From Rhodoferax sp. (lineage in GTDB: Bacteria > Pseudomonadota > Gammaproteobacteria > Burkholderiales > Burkholderiaceae_C): DNA of 10,289 bases. Shown one piece after another: positions 5,696 through 10,289 of this stretch (positions are counted from its first letter, which is position 1; each line of letters starts with the position of its first letter). The notes below the pieces were generated by a model, which did no database searches, had not been told where the DNA came from, and was given only the letters and a program-made list of their open reading frames with translations. The translations under genes were made by a program, and so were the position numbers. Location of the stretch: positions 1-10,289 of the forward strand of contig JARXAU010000001.1 in the NCBI GenBank assembly GCA_029865675.1, given 5' to 3'.

Positions 5696-6982
5696 ATGCC
5701 TGAACCCATCTCCCATCCGTCAAGTCTATTCACCCTTGTTTTTGCTGTCGCACTGGCCGGTAGCCTCGCGCTGAAGTTTTGGCTAGCGACCCGCCAAGTC
5801 CGCCATGTAGCAGCCCACCGTATTGCCGTGCCCGCCGTATTTGCCGACCGCATTGGCTTGCAAGCGCACCAAAAAGCCGCCGACTACACGGTTGCCAAAA
5901 CACGCTTTGGCATGCTGGAGCTGGCCTGGGGCGTGGCAGTCGCCTTGGGGTGGACGCTGCTGGGTGGCCTGAACGCTTTGAACGAAGCCGTCACGCAGCA
6001 ATGGGGCCCAGGTTTGCTGGCCCAAGTGGCGCTCATTGGCGCCTTCACATTGCTCAACGCCTTAATCGATATTCCCTTTGGTCTTTACGGCACGTTCGTT
6101 ATTGAGCAACGCTTCGGGTTTAACAAGACGAGCTTCAAGCTCTGGCTGCAAGATTTGGGCAAATCTGCACTTTTGGGCCTGGTGATTGGCGGCCCTTTGC
6201 TGTTGCTGATTCTTTGGCTGATGGGCGCGGCGGGACCGTCTTGGTGGATCTGGACCTGGGCCGTCTGGATGGGGTTTAACCTGCTGGCCATGCTGATTTA
6301 CCCGGCCTGGATTGCGCCGTGGTTCAACAAGTTCCAGCCACTGAACGACGCGCCATTGACTGCCCGCGTGCAAGCCTTGATGCAGCGCTGCGGCTTTCGC
6401 GCGCAGGGCTTTTACGTCATGGACGGCAGCAAACGCAGCGCCCATGCCAATGCTTATTTCACCGGCTTTGGTGCCTCCAAGCGCGTGGTTTTTTATGACA
6501 CTTTGTTGGCCCGCTTGAGCGCCGACGAGGTGGACGCCGTCTTGGCCCACGAGCTGGGACATTTCGCCCACCGGCATATCCTCAAGCGCTTGGTCTCGAT
6601 CTTTGCCCTGAGCTTGGTGGGCTTTGCGCTGCTGGGATGGTTGAGTACCCAGGTCTGGTTTTACACCGGCCTGGGGGTTATGCCGCACCCGCTAGGCGCC
6701 AATGACGCACTGGCCTTGCTCTTGTTCATGCTGGCCCTGCCAGCGTTCACTACCTTCATAGGCCCGGTTTTTTCATGGACCTCGCGCCGCCACGAGTTTG
6801 AGGCCGACGCGTACGCGGTGCAAAAGTCTAGCGGCGCGCACCTTGCCTCGGCCTTGCTCAAACTCTACGAAGACAATGCGTCCACCCTCACGCCAGACCC
6901 ATGGTACGTGCGTTTTTACTACTCCCACCCGCCGGCCCTGCAAAGGCTCCATCGCATGACTGGCGCATTGGGCACGGCGTGA
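5696..6982 (+). CDS. M48 family membrane zinc metallopeptidase (Ste24/CAAX-protease-like)
   Basis: A 428-residue integral membrane protease of family M48. The N-terminal half has several hydrophobic segments (about 11-31, 62-82, 98-120, 155-180, 183-205), as in the Ste24-type N-terminal domain. The catalytic motif is HELGH at 285-289 (AVLAHELGHFAHRH), with the third zinc ligand E367 in RRHEFEADAYA. Hydrophobic spans around 300-320 and 335-360 lie between these. A YYSHPPALQRLHRM segment near the end is conserved in M48 proteins. In bacteria such enzymes act in membrane protein quality control; prenyl-protein processing should not be assumed. ATG 5696 has only AAGG immediately against it, with no spacer, so the start is uncertain or translation is leaderless. 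The stop TGA shares its last base with the ATG of the dehydratase gene, indicating translational coupling. Confidence 0.9.
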   Translation: MPEPISHPSSLFTLVFAVALAGSLALKFWLATRQVRHVAAHRIAVPAVFADRIGLQAHQKAADYTVAKTRFGMLELAWGVAVALGWTLLGGLNALNEAVTQQWGPGLLAQVALIGAFTLLNALIDIPFGLYGTFVIEQRFGFNKTSFKLWLQDLGKSALLGLVIGGPLLLLILWLMGAAGPSWWIWTWAVWMGFNLLAMLIYPAWIAPWFNKFQPLNDAPLTARVQALMQRCGFRAQGFYVMDGSKRSAHANAYFTGFGASKRVVFYDTLLARLSADEVDAVLAHELGHFAHRHILKRLVSIFALSLVGFALLGWLSTQVWFYTGLGVMPHPLGANDALALLLFMLALPAFTTFIGPVFSWTSRRHEFEADAYAVQKSSGAHLASALLKLYEDNASTLTPDPWYVRFYYSHPPALQRLHRMTGALGTA

Positions 6983-7338
6983 TGACGGCCCTACCCACCC
7001 CGATGCGCCCGGTACGCAGCGCCCTCACCGGGGCGCAAATTGTCGCCAAGCTCTCGCAGTTGCAGGGCTGGCGCCTCTCCGGTGACGGCGCAGATTTGGC
7101 GATCGAGAAAACTTACGCCTTCAAGGGCTATCTGCACACCATCGCCTTTGTCAACGCCGTCGCGTTTTTGGCCGAGCAATGCGACCACCACCCTGATCTG
7201 CAAGTGGCTTACAAAACTTGCAGCGTGCGCTGGCACACCCATGACGTGAAAGGCCTCTCGCACACCGACTTCGAATGTGCTGCCAAAGTGGATGCCTTGC
7301 TAGACAAGGCCAGCGCACCAGGCCCTGCCATTGGCTGA
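6982..7338 (+). CDS. Pterin-4a-carbinolamine dehydratase (PCD/DCoH family)
   Basis: A 118-residue 4a-hydroxytetrahydrobiopterin dehydratase, which recycles the carbinolamine made by aromatic amino-acid hydroxylases. The active-site histidines are visible: H69-H70 in QCDHHPDL and H87 in RWHTHDV, with the 17-residue spacing of the known enzymes; LSHTDFECAAKVD completes the family C-terminus. The frame is open further upstream (to 6901 inside the peptidase gene), but the ATG at 6982 overlapping the peptidase stop (TGATG) gives the expected size. It overlaps rsgA by 8 bases at its 3' end. No phenylalanine hydroxylase gene (phhA) lies in the window, so the partner reaction is unknown; stand-alone PCDs are common and may serve molybdopterin or other pterin chemistry. 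Confidence 0.9.
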   Translation: MTALPTPMRPVRSALTGAQIVAKLSQLQGWRLSGDGADLAIEKTYAFKGYLHTIAFVNAVAFLAEQCDHHPDLQVAYKTCSVRWHTHDVKGLSHTDFECAAKVDALLDKASAPGPAIG

Positions 7339-8263
7339 GGACAAAAACCTGCAACACGGTTTGGTCATTGCAGGCCACGGCCGCCACGTGTGGGTAGAAA
7401 CGCCGGATGGCCGCAAAGTCATTTGCCACCCACGCGGCAAGAAAAGCCAAACCGTGGTAGGCGACCGCGTGTTGTGGCAAATTACCCAAGACGAGGGCAC
7501 GGTCGAGAAGGTACTGCCGCGCAAAAACTTGCTGTATCGCCAAGACGAAATCCGTACCAAATCGTTTGCCGCCAACCTCGACCAGGTGATCATCCTCTTG
7601 GGTGCCGAACCGGAATTCTCGGAGAGCCAGCTGGCGCGCGCCCTGATTGCCGCAGAAGCTGAAAAAATTCGGCCCCTTATCGTGCTCAACAAACGCGATC
7701 TGACGCCCTTGTTTGACCGCGCATGGGCGCGTCTGGCCCCCTACCGCGCCGTGGGCTACTTGGTGCTGGCAACCGCGTTCAAACCCCACGGCGCGACCGC
7801 GCTACCCAATGACAACGAGGCATTGTCCAGTGCACTGCAAGGCAAAACAAGCCTTATTTTGGGACCGTCTGGGGCGGGGAAAAGCACGCTCATCAACCGC
7901 TGGGTGCCCCAGGTGCAGGTGTTGACCCAAGAGATTTCCACCGCGCTCAACTCAGGAAAACACACAACGACCAGCACCACCCTGTACTGGATGGACGAGG
8001 CCAAGACGACCGCGCTGATTGACTCGCCAGGATTTCAAGAGTTTGGGCTGCACCATATTGCGCCCATGCAATTGGCCCAGCTTATGCCCGACATTGCGGC
8101 CCAGGCGGGCGACTGCAAGTTTTACAACTGCAGCCACCTGCACGAACCGGGCTGCAGTGTGCTCAGCGCAGTACAAGGAAAAACATCGGGCGTCGAAATA
8201 AGCCCAACGCGTTACAAAATATACGGCGATTTGTTTGCCGAGTTGTCCCAGACCCGGTACTAG
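7331..8263 (+). CDS. rsgA: Ribosome small-subunit biogenesis GTPase RsgA
   Basis: Circularly permuted GTPase that binds the 30S subunit late in maturation and checks the decoding centre. It has 310 residues. Domain order: N-terminal OB fold (about 8-75), permuted G domain with G4 NKRD (120-123) before G1 GPSGAGKST (178-186) and G3 DSPG (231-234), then the zinc knuckle C262-x4-C267-x-H269-x5-C275 (CKFYNCSHLHEPGC). The G4-G1-G3 order and the zinc motif are diagnostic. No ATG or GTG is available near the N-terminus: the frame has a stop at 7301-7303, TTG at 7331 is the natural start, and CTG 7325 is the only other near-start. The SD is weak (AGG at 7320-7322). It overlaps the dehydratase gene by 8 bases, so expression probably depends on translational coupling. 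Confidence 0.95.
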   Translation: MAEDKNLQHGLVIAGHGRHVWVETPDGRKVICHPRGKKSQTVVGDRVLWQITQDEGTVEKVLPRKNLLYRQDEIRTKSFAANLDQVIILLGAEPEFSESQLARALIAAEAEKIRPLIVLNKRDLTPLFDRAWARLAPYRAVGYLVLATAFKPHGATALPNDNEALSSALQGKTSLILGPSGAGKSTLINRWVPQVQVLTQEISTALNSGKHTTTSTTLYWMDEAKTTALIDSPGFQEFGLHHIAPMQLAQLMPDIAAQAGDCKFYNCSHLHEPGCSVLSAVQGKTSGVEISPTRYKIYGDLFAELSQTRY

Positions 8264-8270
8264 CGCGCCA

Positions 8271-9191
8271 CTACCCCAGCAAGCGGGCCAGAGTCAGCAA
8301 AGCCAAGATCACCATCCACATCACTACCGTGCGCCAGACCAAGCCAACCAGCGCGCGCAAATGCTCGCCTTGCGCCGACGGGGCCGCACCTTGCAAATCG
8401 TCCGGGGCCAATTGCACGTTCAGGGCTCCGGCGCTTGCGGCTAGCAATATGCCGTCGTTCTCGCCAGGCTTGGAAAGTTCGTATTTGCGCCAGCGGTCAA
8501 TCGCCTCCTCAAAGCTGCCAACAAAGGCAAACCCCAGCGCAGTGATACGCGCTGGAATCCAATCGATCACGCTCCACGCACGCAACACCGCTTCCTTCAA
8601 ACTGCGGCTCATCAGCGGACCTGTAGGCTTCAGGGGTCGGGCAACGACCACCGAAAAATATTCCGCCAATCGATAAACAATCGCACCGGCCGGCCCCATG
8701 CCCAGCGCCGACAAAAGCGAATACCAGGCAAAAACCCCAAACACCCGACGATGGGCACTCAGCACCGAATGCGCCAGCACCTGGCGCACGATTTCGCTGC
8801 GCGGCAAATCGGTGGCGTCGATACGCATCCACTGTGCCAATAACTGGCGCGCCAAGTCCTCGTCGCCGGACTCCAAGGCGTCGCGGATACCGGTGAAATG
8901 GTGGCTGAACTGCCGAAAGCCCAATGTCCAATAAAGAACGACCACATTCCACACCAATGCCGCCATCCAGCCTACCGACCACCAAAGTGCCCAATGAACC
9001 ACCGCGCTCAGGGCAGCAGGAAGCAACACCGCCGCAGTCCAACTCAGCCAAGCATGTTGGCCTTCACCGGTATCGAGGTGGCGTGTGGTCCACAGGACCC
9101 AGTCGCGCGACCGGCCATGCACTGTGTTGACCGGCTTGAGCGGTTGGGCCTGTTCGATCAACAAGGCAAAGAGGATTGCGAGAAAGCTCAT
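8271..9191 (-). CDS. CobD/CbiB-family (AmpE-like) integral membrane protein
   Basis: A 306-residue membrane protein. The N-terminus MSFLAILFALLIEQ is the short first helix seen in AmpE and CobD proteins. Further hydrophobic spans lie at about 47-66, 69-90 and 145-170, with a final one at 284-305. Family landmarks: GMGPAGAIVYRLAEY (matching the GGP-GA-YR stretch of CobD) and VIDWIPARITAL (matching its IPARLTA motif). CobD/CbiB makes adenosylcobinamide phosphate in cobalamin synthesis; AmpE is an unrelated-role relative. No other cobalamin gene is nearby, so a biosynthetic role is doubtful and the symbol is withheld. An in-frame stop 10-12 bases upstream of ATG 9191 fixes the start region. It lies 57 bases downstream of the Nudix gene, probably the same transcript, and its stop is 7 bases from that of convergent rsgA. 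Confidence 0.8.
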   Translation of the reverse strand: MSFLAILFALLIEQAQPLKPVNTVHGRSRDWVLWTTRHLDTGEGQHAWLSWTAAVLLPAALSAVVHWALWWSVGWMAALVWNVVVLYWTLGFRQFSHHFTGIRDALESGDEDLARQLLAQWMRIDATDLPRSEIVRQVLAHSVLSAHRRVFGVFAWYSLLSALGMGPAGAIVYRLAEYFSVVVARPLKPTGPLMSRSLKEAVLRAWSVIDWIPARITALGFAFVGSFEEAIDRWRKYELSKPGENDGILLAASAGALNVQLAPDDLQGAAPSAQGEHLRALVGLVWRTVVMWMVILALLTLARLLG

Positions 9192-9248
9192 GGCCTTGCA
9201 TCATAACGAGCACTCCCCCTGCAAGTCACCCGGCAAGTCAGGGCGAGA

Positions 9249-9923
9249 TCAAAGGGAGAGGAACTGGTACAAGTTACGCAACATTCCCGCCGTTGCGCCC
9301 CAAATAAAGCGCTCTTGCTCGGCATCGTGGTAGGGCATGGACAACCACTCGCGGGTGCCCTCGACGGTCGACATTTGATGGCGGCGATGGTGGGCCGGAT
9401 TCATCAGAAAGTCCAGAGGCACTTCAAAAATGGCATCGACCTCGTAGGCATTGGCAGTCAGCACCAAGTCAGGTTTGAGCAAGGCAACCACCGGCGTGAT
9501 CACAAAGCTGCTGCCAGTGGTGTAGTGCGGCAAGGTGCCAATCACATTGACAAACTCAACGCCCAGGCCCACCTCCTCCTGCGCTTCACGCAATGCGGTA
9601 TGAATTGGCCCATAGTCGTCGGCATCGGCCTTCCCGCCAGGAAATGCCACCTGGCCTGAATGGCTGGACAAGTGCGCTGTTCTTTGGGTTAGCAGTACCG
9701 TCGGGCGCTCGCGCATTACCAGTCCGATCAACACAGAGGCTGCTGTCAGGTTTCTATCCGAAAAGCGCGGCTCCTTTTGAAACTCGGGAGCCCAATCAAC
9801 GGGCTGAGCAAAACGGTGCGCCAGCGCCTGAGGTGTCAGCCGCTCCGCTGAAATCGCTGGTAGATCCGGTGCGTCCAAGCGAAACGGCACAGTGCGCGGG
9901 TCAAAACTTGCGGGAATTGTCAT
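9249..9923 (-). CDS. CoA pyrophosphatase, Nudix family (NUDT7/YeaB type)
   Basis: A 224-residue Nudix hydrolase, expected to cleave CoA or acyl-CoA into 3',5'-ADP and 4'-phosphopantetheine. The CoA-specific signature is present: LLTQRTAHLSSHSGQVAF running into FPGG at 94-97. It is followed by the Nudix box end REAQEEVGL (112-120), whose R and E residues supply the catalytic glutamates and metal ligands. A 90-residue N-terminal part precedes the box. ATG 9923 is chosen over an in-frame TTG at 9968, because the latter lies in the rplS terminator; no good SD precedes 9923. The gene sits between rplS, which has its own terminator, and the CobD-like gene. It probably starts a two-gene transcript from a promoter in 9924-9966 that I cannot place. 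Confidence 0.9.
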   Translation of the reverse strand: MTIPASFDPRTVPFRLDAPDLPAISAERLTPQALAHRFAQPVDWAPEFQKEPRFSDRNLTAASVLIGLVMRERPTVLLTQRTAHLSSHSGQVAFPGGKADADDYGPIHTALREAQEEVGLGVEFVNVIGTLPHYTTGSSFVITPVVALLKPDLVLTANAYEVDAIFEVPLDFLMNPAHHRRHQMSTVEGTREWLSMPYHDAEQERFIWGATAGMLRNLYQFLSL

Positions 9924-9966
9924 GACGCAATGCGGGAACGTTTGAATACTGTGTACTGCCGGACAC

Positions 9967-10000
9967 AAAAAAACCGCCGCAGGTCGTGCCTGGGGCGGTT
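9967..10000 (-). terminator. Intrinsic terminator of the rplS operon
   Basis: On the minus strand AACCGCC (10000-9994) pairs with GGCGGTT (9978-9972), with a small inner AGG/CCT pairing. The T-run at 9967-9973 is seven T on that strand. It starts 22 bases past the rplS stop and separates rplS from the Nudix gene. Confidence 0.88.
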
Positions 10001-10022
10001 GGTCGCTTGGGCGCTAGATAAA

Positions 10023-10289
10023 CTAAGCAGCCGTCTTCTTGGCTGGAAGCTTTTCCTTGATACGCGCCGACTTGCCACTGCGGTCACGCAAGTAGTACAG
10101 CTTGGCGCGACGAACGTCACCACGGCGCTTGACTTCGATACCGGCGATCAGGGGGCTGTAGGTTTGGAACGTACGCTCTACGCCTTCACCGCTGGAGATC
10201 TTGCGGACAATGAAACCACTGTTGAGACCGCGGTTGCGTTTGGCAATCACAACGCCTTCGTAGGCCTGCACGCGCTTGCGGGTGCCTTC
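10023..10289 (-). CDS. rplS: 50S ribosomal protein L19, C-terminal part (cut by window edge)
   Basis: Structural protein of the large subunit at the 30S-50S interface. The last 88 residues are visible, from EGTRKRVQAYEGV to a TAG stop; the N-terminal 25-40 residues lie beyond the right edge. The L19 signature GDVRRAKLYYLRDR is intact, and SGFIVRKISSGEGVERTF matches the family core. A GTG within KRVQAYEG (10271) is an internal Val codon, not a start. The lysine-rich tail KEKLPAKKTAA is normal. In proteobacteria rplS usually ends the rpsP-rimM-trmD-rplS operon; the terminator just downstream agrees, though the other genes are outside the window. Confidence 0.96.
   Translation of the reverse strand, partial: EGTRKRVQAYEGVVIAKRNRGLNSGFIVRKISSGEGVERTFQTYSPLIAGIEVKRRGDVRRAKLYYLRDRSGKSARIKEKLPAKKTAA

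Overview
The window looks like a chromosomal housekeeping stretch of a betaproteobacterium, most likely Burkholderiales and probably Comamonadaceae (Rhodoferax or Polaromonas type). This rests on GC-rich coding bias, on protein flavour, and on the gene order M48 peptidase - pterin dehydratase - rsgA // CobD/CbiB-like - CoA pyrophosphatase - rplS, which I recall from that family. The taxon is an inference from memory; no database was searched. I see no mobile element, CRISPR array, prophage gene, tRNA or rRNA.

Layout. (1) 1-1465, minus strand: the N-terminal part of catalase-peroxidase katG, cut by the window edge, preceded by a small exported outer-membrane beta-barrel protein. (2) 1466-1844: a 379-base, relatively AT-rich gap with a near-consensus FNR-type palindrome and a strong hairpin-plus-T-run just upstream of guaC. 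(3) 1845-2822, plus strand: GMP reductase guaC. It converges on a DEAD-box RNA helicase (2963-4846, minus) across a shared bidirectional terminator. (4) 4847-5660, minus: a structured helicase leader and oligoribonuclease orn. (5) 5696-8263, plus: a tightly overlapping set of M48 membrane metallopeptidase, pterin-4a-carbinolamine dehydratase and the ribosome-assembly GTPase rsgA. It is divergent from orn with only 35 bases between start codons. (6) 8271-10289, minus: the 3' part of rplS with its terminator, a CoA-type Nudix hydrolase, and a CobD/CbiB-family membrane protein that runs convergently to within 7 bases of rsgA.

Functional themes. Several genes concern RNA and ribosome turnover: the helicase, orn (nanoRNA degradation), rsgA (30S maturation) and rplS (50S protein L19). 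Others handle small metabolites and stress: KatG (peroxide), GuaC (purine salvage), the CoA pyrophosphatase (nucleotide clean-up) and pterin recycling. No single pathway joins them.

I found no convincing undescribed multi-gene system. The signals most worth checking are non-coding: the attenuator-like leader of guaC, with repeated CCAAGC segments complementary to the SD-start interval; the hairpin in the helicase mRNA leader; and the FNR-like site upstream of the outer-membrane protein.
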